64,000 bases of DNA. It comes from Castor canadensis. Taxonomy: Eukaryota > Chordata > Mammalia > Rodentia > Castoridae. The position numbers and the translations under genes are program-made. Location of the stretch: the NCBI RefSeq assembly GCF_047511655.1, contig NC_133386.1, positions 173,311,146 to 173,375,145 of the forward strand. The letters run 5' to 3'. Shown one piece after another: positions 47,116 to 59,819 of this stretch. Under the pieces are notes generated by a model. It did no database searches, had not been told where the DNA came from, and saw only the letters and a list, made by a program, of their open reading frames with translations. Every line of letters starts with the position of its first letter. The first letter of the stretch is position 1.

Positions 47116-49640
47116 TTCGTCATTGACTTCATTAACTTATCAAGCCCAGATGGAGTACCACAAAATGGATCATGTGAAGATTTATTCATTTAACTAATAT
47201 TAATCTAGTGTCTGTGTTCTTTGTTACATTTTTATTATAGAAACAAGTAATATTATGATTTATTAATCCAGTGAATTTATGACAAAGAAACTAATGAAAA
47301 ATGTGTTCACAAGCTGCACCAACATGTCAATTTGTTGAGATAACTGTCAGAAAAAGTTATTTTCTCTAGTACAAAAGAGGGAGCAAGAAAAACCCAACAC
47401 TATAATTCTAATGTAATAAATTTTGTATGAAGGGACATAGGAAGTCATTTTAGTACCAAACTAATGGCAAGTCAGTAATAAAAGTTTTGGTACATGATAT
47501 ATAATTATAATACTATCTATGTCTACAAAAATATTCTGTCTTTCTAAAGAGGTTTTTGGTTGGTTCCACTTTAGAGAGTAGTAAATTATTATGTCCATTG
47601 TGTGAACTTAGAATATTGGCATCCCTGTTAAGATTTAAAAAGTAAATCAAAATTGTGTTAATATTGACTATATTCTTAGAAATTAGCATCAATTTTTATT
47701 TTAGATTGAAAATTATTTTCAAAGGATGGCTTATGTGCAAGTGGTAGTAATGGCACTTGAAGTAATTAGGGTGTTTAACCACTGGGCGGAAAAAAATTCC
47801 ACCATGTATTCTCATCTCACTCTCCCCCCAAAGGATGGCAAGCCTTCAAATGGATTTGAATCATATAGAGATTGAAGCTTTTTTTTTTAAATTATAGTAT
47901 CATGTCTTTGTAAAAATGTTTTCCTAAGTTCTTTGAGTTTAAGAGACTTAGTATTTTAGACTTGTAGAGGACTTTGAAGGCCAGTTGGTTCCTGAAGAGG
48001 CTTTAGTTCTTAAAGAATATTTTATGTCTTTCTTGAAAAATTTTTTATCTGATATTGGTCCATTGACTAATGACTTCTGATGATTTAGCATTATATACAC
48101 ATAGATACATACCATATGTACAGTCTATATTTATGTATATAAGCATGTATTCATGCTTTTGCAGTGAATTCAACTTATTTTTAAATGTCAGTTATGTTGT
48201 ACCGATTAGCTTTTTGTTTTTCTTGAAATTGGATTTTCTGACCTTTCCCAGGGAAGAAACATGCAGCATTTGTCTTTGCTCAACTCTTTATTCCTTTCTA
48301 TTGTTCTGGCCTGTGGGCTTTGCCAGCAGCATCTGCTTCTGCTCCCCCCAATCCACTGAGTGTTAGTGTCACATGTAGAGATGTGTGCTGAGTATTGTTT
48401 TGTGTTTAAGCAGCTGAACACCTGGTTGTTTGCATGCAGGTGCACAGATCTCTGGAGAAGGAGTTTAATTGAAAACAAAAGTAAGAATACATGCAAATTG
48501 CAGATGAGGGCTTGGGTGTTGGACTTGTGTGATACTTCTGTGTTCAAAAACAAGTGAAGATGCATGAGTACCCTATCTATTATGGACAGTGTGAAGTATT
48601 GGTCATAGTGTTTGTTTTCCAAAAAATGTCTTCACTGACAAAATGGCTTCTGCATTTGTCAGCCTAAATAAATGTACCATATTTTATTTAGTTGTCTTCA
48701 ATTTGCAGGAATCAAAGAGTTTTACACAGATGGCACCCAAAGTGATCATTTTGCATTGTTCTGTAATTAAGCTCTAATATGCTGTATGTCAAAAAAATAA
48801 CCTGTGCAATGCCATCCTCAGAGGTTAGAAGGAAAGATGAAATAAACTTTGTAAAAATTACACCCACGTGTTCATTTTCTCCAAATAGGTAGGACAGCCA
48901 TTGCATTTTAAAGCAATAACTGATCAAAATAGAAAACATCAAGAAAATAGCGAGAATAAGTTGAGTATCTACCACATGTTCAAAATCATCTTAGGTGAGA
49001 TGTGGAAAAAGGAAAAAGAAGTGAGTAATTACTTTATTATACCACAGGGAGGTAAATTTTGTCTCATAGAGAAGAGATCAATGGAGTTATCTTGGAAATC
49101 CAGTGAAGAGGAATATATTAGTTTGATCTATTGCTTCAAATGAAGTATTCACATTTTATAGTTAAGAGGAAAAGTAAATAGATATTCTCCATACTTTCCA
49201 GAAGTTGAGTTATTTTGGGAGAACTGACTTGTTTCAATTATAACCTCAGTGGCAAATACCTGTAAGCATACTCCTTGACTTGTCCTGTTCCCTTGCTAGA
49301 TACTTTGCTGCACCACAGATGGCACATGTTCGTCTTGTGGTGGTGAAGTGTTGACATCAAAGACTAAGAAACCCTTGAAGCCCATCCCCACAGCCCACAA
49401 GAGCAGCTTCTTTCTACCACAGTGATGAAAGCTAGAGATAACAGGGGCATTCCCACTGCTGCACTCTCTCTTGTGGGCAGCTGACAGTTAACACAGGTGG
49501 GCGTAAGGTGCTGCCCACCTTTTGAAGGCTTCTGTTGAAGAGGAATGGTACTTCTCTGGGATTAGCCTCCAGCACTGGGCCTCAGAGTTGTTTCTAAGAA
49601 GTAACTAGGTAGTAAATACCTGCCATGCTTTTCAGAAAAA
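47116..49640. other. Intergenic sequence, no gene seen
   Basis: AT-rich, largely unique. Open frames on the minus strand (48206-48622) and plus strand (48070-48366) lack any protein family or splice context, so I treat them as chance. Confidence 0.4.
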
Positions 49641-49649
49641 TCAGAGGTG

Positions 49650-50260
49650 GCTGTCAAAATCTCACTATTGTTCAAAGGCTGCCAGATGAGGTAGCAAGGC
49701 TTTGTGATGCATTGCCATTTGGGAAGCCATCTTGATTCTTATATTCCTCTGAGGCCAAATTAGATCACTGGGAGAGCCACTGGCTCCTCCCAGGAGCTGG
49801 ATGGGAGGTGGGAGCTGGGTCCTTTCAGCTGGGGAGTGCACAGCTAAAGTTCATGAGGAGAGAAGCAAGTGTTAAATGAGTCTGCCATTCACCAAGCAAA
49901 CATCATTTTGTTTAAATTACACTGTGCTATTTTATCTTGACCTGCAACCAAATGGAACTCATTGTAATACATTATCACATACAAGATAGTTGGCTCATTA
50001 ATAAAACCCTAGGAAGGAGACGGGTAAACAATGAAAACTCCCACACATTAGCACCATAATGCACTATAATATTTTCCCTACTTTTCATTAAAATTCTCCA
50101 TGTAATTAAATCCCAAGTAAGTCAGCAAACAAACCCTCAGTGTCTTTTATTGTGCTTTTTTTTTTTAAAGTGAATTAGTTATTTTTCATGCAGCTAAGTA
50201 GCAATTAAGCTGTATGAAAACTTTCTGGATTGCTGAAAGTTTTTCTTGCAGACCATAAAT
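49650..50260. promoter_or_regulatory. Unique AT-rich block, candidate conserved non-coding element
   Basis: No repeat match was recognised. It contains homeodomain-type TAATTAAA near 50103, CATTAATAAAAC near 49996, 'catgcagctaagtagcaatt' and FOX/HNF-like 'aaacaatg' words, in a gene-poor region where developmental enhancers are common. Inference only. Confidence 0.25.
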
Positions 50261-51000
50261 ATTTCTTGAATGCTGTTGACATGCCATGCACTGCCTTTCA
50301 GGAGTTACAGTAGTGAATAAGTCCAAACACATATTAGTGATAAATGCTGTGTGAACAGCAATCCGGATGTAATGAAATGAAGCATTTGGATGACAAGGGA
50401 AAGCCTCCTTGAAGATACTGCAAGTGAGCTGAGACTGGACTGTCAGGATGGAGCTAGACCTACAATGTTCCTGGTTGAGCCAATAGCTTGATAAAGTATT
50501 CTAAGATAAGAACAAGCTTGGTGGCCAGAGGAACATGAGGAAGACCTGTGTGTCTGGAGTGGAATATGGGAAGGTTGCTGGAAACAAGGTCATATGGGAG
50601 GAGGGGGAGGGCCTAAGACTATATGACATTGTGGGTCATGGCAAGGAGCTGTATTCTAATCTCAGTGCTATGGGAAGGCATTGGGTTAAACTTTTGGTGT
50701 GCTTTATATTTTAAGACACTAACTCCTTGGTGGAATTGAGATGGAGTTCAGAGAAGAAGCAGGGAGATGCTCAGAGGCAGGCATTGCAGCAATACAGGTG
50801 TGAGGTGATGGTGAGATGGCTTGGATATCATGGTAGAAGTGGAGAGGAGTGGATGAATTCATGGCTTGCTCTGAGGAAGTTGCCAATGAAAATTTAGTGA
50901 GGGGGTAGATAAGAGGAAGGGAAGGAGATGAGAGAAGTTGAGGCTAAATCCTAGGTTTTGCCTTACAGGTTTCTCTCCCAACATCCAAAAGCTAAAGCTG
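50261..51000 (-). repeat. Long reverse-strand L2-like repeat
   Basis: The 'aaatatttcttgaatgctgt', 'gacatgccatgcactgcctt', 'gaacagcaatccggatgta' and 'gaggaacatgaggaagacct' blocks, followed by 'gtgggtcatggcaaggagct' and 'atgggaaggcattgggttaa', resemble a long reverse L2 internal and 3' region. Confidence 0.55.
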
Positions 51001-52480
51001 GGGTAAGGAAAAACATGTTGATAGAGATTTGTAGGGGATTTCCAAAAATAATACAATGTGATATCGTGAGATTTCTCCTTTATTAAACATTATACTCTCT
51101 GACTTGGACATGACACATCTCAGGTCTCAAGCCAGGTGCTATTTCCCTGCTTTTCAATTTAAAACCTATTGATTATTTAACAATAGGATCACTTTGCAAT
51201 TTCCCAGACTCATTCTCACCTATCTCAGCATCTTACAAAGATTTTTAAGTGAGTCATCTAAATGTATCTAGCATAAACATAGAGATTGCTTAATAAATGT
51301 CTGGATTTGATGGAATAGGATTTAGAACAATAGTACTCACTGTGGTCTGCAGTCCTTTGTGGTTCTGTGGATTGTTTCTCATGAACATTTGTTACTGGAC
51401 CACCCAAGATAAGTTCAGAAATGAAGTGCAAACATTTAGAAACTTCTAGAACAATTTGAAATTTCTGTGATAAGTGAGCAGCATTTTATTTTTCTAACAA
51501 TTTGCTTTTATTTTATTGAACAGCAATCTGAGATGGATTAGAAATTAAAAACAAGGCAAAACAAAATTGAGTTTCACTCAAGATTAAGTAGCACCATAGA
51601 CAATGTCATTGCCTCTCTAAGGTGACATCCTATGACAGCCTGAAGGTATTTGGGGAAACAGAGATCTTTCCTGCTCTTTCCTTCTTTGACTTGTAACTAT
51701 CTCAAGTGAGTTAAGGATAGTCTAGAACTATCCTGATGTGTAACCTTGGGTTTATCTGAAGAGTGTAAAGAAGTGAGTGGAGGAATTCCAAAAGTCCACA
51801 TTACAACTGAGCTGAAATAGGTAATAGAAAACTAATGTGTGGAGAGGACCAGTTTTATCCAGGTCTCTTTTCAAGGAATGTTCTGTAAATCTGCCGGCAA
51901 TGCATAATTTGAAATTGTTTTGCCATTTTGGAAAGCCATAAAATTTGAAGGTGGAAGATACTTGTGAGAGTATTTAACTCCATTTCCTCATTTTGCAGAT
52001 GAAGTAACTGATATTCTGAAATACATTTTGAGACAAAGAGTCCATAGGTTCCAGAAATCCAGGAAAAAGGTTAGTTGCTGTTCTTTTTCACTATAAAGTA
52101 GCTGAGGTCCTGGGTGGGTTTTCCCCATGCTTATTCACCAATGCTGGGATCTTGATCAACTTTCTTCACAAGTTCACATCTCTGTAAAACTGGAGCTTGT
52201 GACCCCATTTTTAGCATCTTGTTTTGACATAAGCCAAAGTCCACTGTGGTTATAAATTTGGGCTGGGAAAATGCAATTGCATGCTATAGCAGTCTTCCTC
52301 AGCTTGAACATCTGCCATTGGAACTACTTGCCAAGAAATCTTCAGGTGATGCCTTTTATGAGGAAACCAAGAAACAAGTGTGATCACTTCACATCTCCCT
52401 CTTATCCACTTCCAATAAGATTTTCTGAAAGTTTAATTGTTTTCTTAAGGGTTTCTAAATCCATGTGAGAGGATGAGTTT
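51001..52480. other. Intergenic sequence, no clear feature
   Basis: Unique-looking. A possible diverged MITE lies around 51320-51420 ('cactgtggtctgcagtcctt'). No gene. Confidence 0.35.
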
Positions 52481-52680
52481 TGGAGTCAAGAAAAGCAGGA
52501 TTTGAGTTTGGCACATATTAGTTGAGTGATTGTATATATAATGATAATATAACCTCTGTGGGCTTAATTTATTCATCAGCAAAGTGAAGGTGGGGTTTCA
52601 TACTTCATATTGTTGTGAGTTAAAAGGGATTAAAAATGTGTAAGCACTTGGCATGATGCATGACATAAAATAAGTTTTTT
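52480..52680 (+). repeat. MIR
   Basis: 'gagttttggagtcaagaaaa', 'ttgagtgattgtatatataa', 'aatttattcatcagcaaagt' and 'agcacttggcatgatgcatg' are in MIR order. Confidence 0.65.
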
Positions 52681-52751
52681 TTTATTTTTAAGTTTGATAG
52701 GTCAAACAGAGCAAATGTATTACTGAAAATTAATTTAGTTCACAAAGTATT

Positions 52752-53010
52752 CTTTTTTTTCCTTTTTCTTTTATTATTCATATGTGCATACAAAGCTTGG
52801 TTCATTTCTCCCCCCTGCCCCCACCCCCTCCCTTACCACCCACTCCGCCCCCTCCCTCTCCCCTCTCCCTCAATACCCAGCAGAAACTATTTTGCCCTTA
52901 TTTCTAATTTTGTTGTAGAGAGAGTATAAGCAATAACAGGAAGGGACAAGGGTTTTTGCTGGTTGAGATAAGGATAGGCTGTGGTAGGCAGGTGTTTACT
53001 GTAATGAAGG
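52752..53010 (-). repeat. L1 3' UTR tail, reverse strand, C-rich
   Basis: T-rich start, 'attcatatgtgcatacaaag', a long C-rich tract (52810-52872), 'cagcagaaactattttgccc' and 'tctaattttgttgtagagag'. This is the reverse complement of the G-rich 3' UTR of copies 6345, 10300 and 12540. Confidence 0.75.
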
Positions 53011-53224
53011 GTTGTAGATAATAAATTCAAGGATTGAGTGACAAGGGAAGCTGCCTAGTCAAGTCTAGCTGAGGATCACCTGTCACTCAGGGCAACAAAG
53101 CCAATTGAGTTAACTTGGTATAGAATAGGGCAATAGAATAGAAGCTATAGAATAGCTCTCCCAGGTGGGAGCTACATTTATTGCAGGGTAGCTTCCATCT
53201 GTGAAGGGAATTGGAAGGGTCTCT

Positions 53225-53548
53225 TTTTTTGCCCGGATTGGCTTGGACCTCAGCGCTACTATTTTACCTTCTTGTTGTAGCTGGGATGACAGGTGTGTGA
53301 CACCATTCCCAAGATACTGGTTGAGATGGTGTCTTACAAACTTTTTTGCCTGGGCTGGCATCAAACCATGATCCTCCCAATCTCAGCCTCCCACATAGCT
53401 ATAGGCTAGCACCTGTGCCCAGCTTGTATTTTGTTTTTGAGATTAGGATCTTGCTAACTTTGCCTGGGTTGGCCTGAAACTCTTGGTCCTCCTGCCTCTA
53501 CCTCCTGAGTAACTGGGATTGGAAGCATGTATTATCACACCTGGCTTT
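53225..53548 (-). repeat. B1-like monomers, clustered
   Basis: Repeated B1 words in reverse: 'gcccggattggcttggacct', 'cctgggctggcatcaaacca', 'gatcctcccaatctcagcct', 'gcctgggttggcctgaaact' and 'ctacctcctgagtaactggg'. At least two and probably three monomers. Confidence 0.75.
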
Positions 53549-53574
53549 GATAATTCTTTGTTATGGTGGTTTTC

Positions 53575-53718
53575 CTGTGCAGTGTTGGCTGTTCAGCAGC
53601 ATGTCTGTTTTCTACTCTGTAGATGCTAATAGAATCCTGCTTTTGTGGCAATCACAATATTCTCCAGAAGTGTGCTTAGGGGGACAAAACTGATTCCTGT
53701 TGAGGACCACTAGTCTAA
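53575..53718 (+). repeat. MER5-type hAT MITE
   Basis: 'gttggctgttcagcagcatg', 'tctactctgtagatgctaat', 'atattctccagaagtgtgct' and 'attcctgttgaggaccacta' follow a Charlie-type MITE. Confidence 0.65.
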
Positions 53719-53900
53719 ACCCATAACACTCTTTTCTCTTTCTGTTCCTGAGCTATTCAGAGATATTTTAAACAACATAATGAATTGACCACCATAGTTC
53801 CCCAAGCTGCTATAAAAATTATCTGGAGAGATTTGTAGGTTCCAACTAGCTATGACTGGGGAGAAGCTTCAGAACCTGTATTTTTCTTGGTCAATGACAT

Positions 53901-53976
53901 TTTTTTTCTTTTACGTATGGTACTGGGGAATAAACCCAGGACCTTGTTCTTGCTAGTGATCTGCATCCCCAGTCCA
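53901..53976 (-). repeat. SINE fragment (tRNA/ID-type)
   Basis: T-run, 'ggtactggggaataaaccca', 'ggaccttgttcttgctagtg' and 'ctgcatccccagtcc'. Confidence 0.75.
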
Positions 53977-54269
53977 AGCCTATTTTTGGGGGGAAATAAA
54001 GGTGCTAGAATCAGTTGATGTCTCCCATCATTCTGTTACTTCCCCTCCCCAAAGTGCTTGGCTTCTCAATAAAATCTCATATCTTGAGTTTCCAAAACAT
54101 GTTTCCATATATGGAAACAATATATACTTCCTGGAGTGATGAGTGAAAAAGTCATTTAAAAAGATCTGGGGTTTAAATGATCAGCATTAATGTCACTAAC
54201 ATCTTTACTCCAATATGGATAATTATCATTTATTCTCATCTTGCCTGGTACAGGATGATAGTGTTTTTT

Positions 54270-54780
54270 GTTTTTTATTGTCACACTCATAGTTTATTAT
54301 AGCAAAAGGGTACTAATAGAGATCAATCAAAGGGAGAGAGATATAGGGTAGAGTCCAGAAGGTTCCAAAGACAACAAGTTGCATTGTCCTCTCCTGCTGG
54401 AATCAGGATGCATTACTATATTGGCATTCAGCAAGGATGTGTGAGAGCACACATGCATACCAGGAAGCTTGCTAGATTTTAGTGTCCAGAGTTTGTATTG
54501 AGACAATCATGCAGACATGATTGATTGATTACCATGTAGTTCATCTCAGGCTCCAGGTGGAATGATACCTCAGACCTGAGGCTCTCACACTAAATCACAG
54601 GGCTGGTCCTTCTGGAAGGTCTACCTCCACCCTAAAGTTATCAGCTACCTCTTCCCTAAACAAAGATGCACTAACTCAGTGTGACATAGATTATGTTCCG
54701 AAAGCCAGTGGCAAAGACCAGGCCTCTCTTTGGACAAGGCCAAATTCTTTATTACACAGTAACTAACTGAGAGTTCTTTG
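54270..54780 (-). mobile_element. ERVL-type LTR (MLT2-like), reverse strand
   Basis: 'tcatagtttattatagcaaa', 'agggtagagtccagaaggtt', 'ttagtgtccagagtttgtat', 'gcagacatgattgattgatt' and 'attctttattacacagtaac' follow the reverse layout of an MLT2-like LTR. Solo relic with no coding region. Confidence 0.6.
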
Positions 54781-54799
54781 CTAGAACCCTTAAGTCCCT

Positions 54800-56580
54800 C
54801 CTTTCCAAGTTTTGGGTCAGCTTTCTGCCTAAAACTAAGCACAATTTGTAAATCAGGATGGATTTCTGTAAAGAAAAATAATAAAATATGCCTCAGAGGT
54901 TTAAAGTAACATGGATCTAGCATGGACTAAATGAGGTCTCTTCTCCTCACTTCCTCCTTGGGACCGCTCCATGTGGAGGTTTACTCTGCCATGGGAAAGC
55001 GAGGCATGTGATGAATCTTGCACTGGTTGCTCGGGAGTGATATTCAATGCTTCTCACATTTCATTGGCCAGTGCACATCTGAGGATCATGTGTAGTTCGG
55101 GGCTGGAGAAGAGCAGGATGATAGTATTCCAGCTGGGATTCCAATCCAGGTGCTTTGGTTCCAGACTTTGCTCTTGCTGGTGTTTGGTAGGGATTATGTC
55201 AACTCACTGTGGTCATATTGGTGATCCTGTGCTGACCAGAGCTTAATGTTCTAAGTTCTACATTTATTTAAAAAAAATTGGAAACAAAGGGGTGGTACTC
55301 AGCATCATTTGTTTATTAGAAAAATCCTTTATAACATGGACTTCATGGAGGTGTAGGAAAGCAAATGCTAATAGAGACCTTTAATTGTGAAGCTATGGGC
55401 AAAGGCGTGTGATGACTGCTCATGGTACTGCAATGTTGCTTTCCTCAGCATTTCCATGTCAGAGGGGGAGTCACTGAAGTGACTCAGGAGGAAATTTAAG
55501 GAGTCTAGTAAGTGCTGGAGCAGGGATTTGGGACCGAGGAAATCTTTTCAGGATCCCCATTTGCAATAGAGGCTGCAGTGTCTGTTGCCTATAGGAGGCT
55601 CTCCGGCTCTCAGCAGTGAGTAACAGTCCCCTTTAAGAAGGTGAGTATTGCAAACAAATATGTTTTTCCAAGGGAATTGGAAGTGAGCAAATGTGACTAG
55701 CAGTTTTCCCTCCTCACTACTCTCCCAGTCTAAGAACTGCTAGTAATCTTGTCCTCACCTGGACTCTTAAACACATAGCTTCGAGCTTTATGGAAAGAAT
55801 GCACATGCCCTTGTCATTCTTTTTTGCCCTCTTCTGAACACTAGGAGTTCTGGCCAAGGGTTCCGGGAACTCCAAATATAACTGCTGTCATAATAAATTC
55901 ACTTCTTGGGCATCCCAGAGTCCCCTCAGCTTGTGAGCTCTGGCAGTGGAAAGTGTGATCTCCTTTAAGGAAGTATTTTGAAACTCTGCTGAGTTGAGAC
56001 ATTTTAGAAAACTCAGTCTTTTAGAATCCTATTTAAATCTGAAAAAAGATATGAAAATCAATTAACTTCACACATGAAAAAATTCCTTGTATGGCTAATC
56101 TTCCTTTACATAATTTCTTGATTATGTTTGGAAGTAAACTGCCTTGACTATACCTTGGATGGAAAGGAATGTCTTTTAATTAATTTGAAACATGCTGTAG
56201 TGATGCTGGTTCGTACCATAGAATGATAAATTGGGTTGAAAGCATTAAGTCTCTCTGATAGGAATGAACTGTAGTTGGATTTTTATTTTATTTTTGGCTG
56301 AGTGGTAGACTCAAAGCTCAGTGTTTTTAAAGGGACAAACCAAAGAATTTGTACTTTATTTGAAAGTCAGGCTGGATTTTATTGGCTTTTAGTTACATGA
56401 TAATTTGTGATATTATTTTGCTAACCTCTCCTGTCTGTCTCTCTCCCTTTTTTCCTTCCAATTGCCAGAGTCACAAAATGAGAGACACTGGCATATACAG
56501 TGCTAAGAACTTTGGTATATTTGAAAGACAGAGCTGGACAGAATAATTCTATAACCATATCTAGTAGCTACCCTTTATTA
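54800..56580. other. Intergenic sequence, no clear feature
   Basis: Mid-GC to AT-rich unique-looking DNA. The short open frames here (54645-54923 minus, 54971-55246 plus) do not resemble a protein family. Confidence 0.35.
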
Positions 56581-56589
56581 AGGAATTAG

Positions 56590-56705
56590 CTTATTTAATT
56601 TTAAGTAACTTTTCAACTAAGGAAATTTGTATGTAGGCTAAATAACTTGACCAAGTTCACTTAATGCTTGAGCCTGGTTTCAAACCAGATCTATTTGATT
56701 CTAAA
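56590..56705 (-). repeat. MIR fragment
   Basis: 'gcttatttaattttaagtaa', 'aataacttgaccaagttcac' and 'gagcctggtttcaaaccaga' are in reverse MIR order. Confidence 0.55.
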
Positions 56706-56989
56706 TTGATGCTTCTACTTGTTTAGGTGTGCTGTTTCCTCTATGGCTCTAAGAAATTTGGGAGCATTTTGTATGATTAGTGGCACATATCAAAATGGCA
56801 GTAACATTTTGTCTAGTAGGTGATCTACCTATTAGTTTTCATGTAGGGATTTAGATACCAGATAGCCCTTGTTTTATTTGTTCTTTAGTTATCTTGACAT
56901 TAACCTTGTTTGAATTTATGGCTGATGAAAATTTAATGTGATTAAAAATATTACTGATCTTTGTTATTGTTAAGCACAGAGGGCTTGTT

Positions 56990-57640
56990 ACAGTGGGAGG
57001 AGGGAGATCTCAATACCCCTCAGATGTGAGTGATTCAGGTTCTTGGCAAATTGAACAAAGAATTGGACAAAACACACAGAAATAGTAGGCAAAGCATAGA
57101 TTTATTGAAAGTGTAAATATACTCCTCCTGAGTGAAGAGGCTCAAGACCCAATTCTGCTGTTTGTATTGTAATTTAAGCCAAAGTGTGACCAGGGGGAGG
57201 GGTGCTGAAAAGCTGAGAGGGATGTCTGTGTTATGATTGGCAGCCCTGATTGACAGAAAGATGTTATATAATTTAGTTTTGACTGTGCAAGTCTCTATCC
57301 ATAAGACTGTTGTAATTACATGCATGAGATGCAGTCCATACATGAGAAGCTTTAAGTAGCGTCTCAAAGGTCAACTGAGGACAGGTTCCCCAGCCCTCAG
57401 CACATGATTTAGTTTTGTGTTTGCCCCTCTGTGCAAAATTTTCCATTATGATGCAGCAGCCACTGAGCTGACCACAAAAAGGGGGTTCTAAGGATATTCC
57501 CCATCAGATGCTTTTTGAAGGGGGCATGTCCTAGGTGGAACTTTTGTGGCATTTTATCTGGTCGGTCTCTACCCGTCCTGATCCTCCTATACTTCCCTAT
57601 TCTATTGCATCAGGTTCACTCTGATTGCCACAATATAGTA
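56990..57640 (-). mobile_element. LTR-like block, reverse strand, family unknown
   Basis: 'atacccctcagatgtgagtg' and 'aaagcatagatttattgaaa' (a reversed AATAAA context) are followed by GC-richer 'gaccagggggaggggtgctg' and 'gatgcagtccatacatgaga'. This is the layout of an LTR in reverse; no internal retroviral region was recognised. Confidence 0.4.
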
Positions 57641-57649
57641 GCCAAGACA

Positions 57650-59160
57650 AGTGATAGAGAAAAAACATTGTTACCATTGTTAGCTGTCAGGAGATGGCAA
57701 GGATTCTCATCCCTAAAGAACCATCTTGCCAGGAAACTGATTTAGGAGTGGTTCATAGAGTATATTGGTGATCTCAGAATGCTGGGCATCTTCTCACAGG
57801 TGGAGGTTAATCACCTAGTCACCAGAAAAATATTTCTCAGTGCTGCAAATCTCAAGAACAAGGACCATTATTTCCACAGGCTATTTTTGTCACTGATTAG
57901 TCATCTCCCTCCTCCCCATCAGTTCCTGACATATTGAAATATGGATAGGCTAGAGGGTGTAGCTACCCAGGCCCTTTTTCTGATCATCAAATTCATGTTA
58001 GTGAAAGAAAACATATTTCACCTGATTATTCTGAGAGACAAGTGTCACATGATGCTAAATAGGGAATTGGGAACAGATTTGGTCTCAATGCTCCACTTCA
58101 TGATAAGACCACTATCCATTGTTATGGAATTCTTCAAATGTGTGTAAAAGTAGAAGAGGTATATTCTAGGGCTTAAAGCAGTGTATTTCTAGGATTTAAA
58201 ACACTGTACAACTGAAAAATAAACTTAACACTCAATGGGAAAATCTCTGAATATTTTCCTCATAGAAATGCAACAGCTAATGTGGGTAAGGTAGGGTGGT
58301 GGCTTCAAACTAATGTCATCAAAGAAATCTTTTCCTTTGCTTTTGGTAATTCAGATAGCTGGAAAATCACTGGTAAAGTTCCGAACTTGTTTTGTTCTCC
58401 TGCCCCACTTCTTAATGGAAGTGTCATATTTCAAATGAAGTCTCCCTCCATCCAATTAAACCTTTATAGATGATGGAAGGGCCTGAAAACATAGGTATGT
58501 GGTTAAGTCAGATGTTTCCTGTACCTTGGGACATGTTGAGAAGATGTTTAAATATCTTCCAATACCTGTAATTGATTAATATGAGAATTCCATAATCCAC
58601 CTTTCTCAGAAAGAGGAATCAAGGCCTATAATAATCAATTGTGTTAAAGATTACCAAGAATTTTTCAGAATTAGCTTCCTTCCTGATACTTAATCATTTG
58701 GTTTTATTTTAATCCAACAATTAAGTAGCATTCAGATGTACATAATTTTCATTTTAATTCCATGATGCCTTAAAATATTTTGAAATCATACATGTTGTAT
58801 TTAATACAGAAAATTTGGAACACATACACATACACATACACAGCACAAAGGAACAAGACCTCCTGCTGATCCAGAAAAACTCTGTAATAAAACTAGAAGG
58901 AAAACAAGACAGTTTCATTAGTGAATAAGTAGTAAGCCAGAATGTGCTATCACAGTCAATTCACTAAGCAATGGAAAGATAAAAAGGAGCCTCACCCTTT
59001 TCTAAGCCCAGCTGATGCAGCCCAAGACATACATGTGCCTGGGATAAACAGTAACTAGTCCTCAAGCAAGTGGACTTTGGCTCCACAATGTGCTACATCT
59101 TAAATTCATTTGGAAGTTGGGGTGACAGTCTGCACTGGAGAATTACCTTCATCTTAAGGA
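57650..59160. other. Intergenic sequence, no clear feature
   Basis: AT-rich and unique-looking, with a short (CATACA)n-type tract near 58825-58840. No gene. Confidence 0.35.
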
Positions 59161-59165
59161 AAAAT

Positions 59166-59260
59166 GGGGCTGGTGGAATGGTTCAAGGCTTACCTAGCTT
59201 ACCTAGCAAGTGTGAGGTACTGAGTTCAAAACCTAGTTTACCGCCAAAACAAAAAAAAAG
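59166..59260 (+). repeat. ID/tRNA-type SINE
   Basis: GGGGCTGGTGGAATGGTTCA, 'agcaagtgtgaggtactgag', 'ttcaaaacctagtttaccgc' and an A-rich tail. A full ID unit with a 5-bp internal duplication of 'gcttacctagcttacctagc'. Confidence 0.9.
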
Positions 59261-59469
59261 GGAAAAATAAATTCTTACATTCCTATATCTTTATGACAGA
59301 TGGTAGATTTGCAATTTGGCTTCTGGTAGGACTAAAGTTAGGCTCTTATTCTCCCTGAAAACTGGGAGATGGTGTCTCCTTTTTCCCACAAGAGAAGAAT
59401 TGTATTTTTTTTTTAGTTCTGGTTTGCACGTACTTATCCGTACCCCAACAGTTATTAGCATTACCTAAG

Positions 59470-59620
59470 AACTTCAGTTAGATATACAACTTCTCAGATA
59501 CCAGCACAGAACTTCTGAGCCAGACCTTCTGGGGATGGGCCAGCAATCTGTGCTTTAATAAGCTCCCCAGGTAGTATGAATGTTCCATAAAGTTTGAGCA
59601 TCCTTGGAGAACACTGTGGA
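59470..59620 (+). repeat. MER20-like hAT MITE
   Basis: 'gggccagcaatctgtgcttt', 'aataagctccccaggtagta' and 'taaagtttgagcatccttgg' match the MER20 arrangement. The 5' part is diverged. Confidence 0.7.
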
Positions 59621-59819
59621 CAGCAGGCTATATGCAAAAGATTTGGGGAAGGCAAAAGATTTAATTTTACTTGAATTATCTCGAGTTTTATACTGCGTAG
59701 GCAGTCATAGGCTCTGCTACCATGTGTTACCTTCAATTAGTTGGCAAGAAATTAAGATATCTGACATAAAGATATTAGATAACTTTTGTTTAGCTAAGAT
59801 AGTAAAATCTTAATAACTT

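Noticed and set aside
48206..48622. 138-codon open frame on the minus strand
   Set aside because: Overlaps open frames on the other strand in AT-rich DNA and resembles nothing known.
54270..54780. Possible endogenous retrovirus with coding capacity
   Set aside because: Only an LTR-like block is visible; no gag, pol or env region was recognised nearby.
59166..59260. Functional tRNA gene
   Set aside because: It is an ID-type SINE with A-rich tail and internal duplication; no cloverleaf or anticodon arm is intact.
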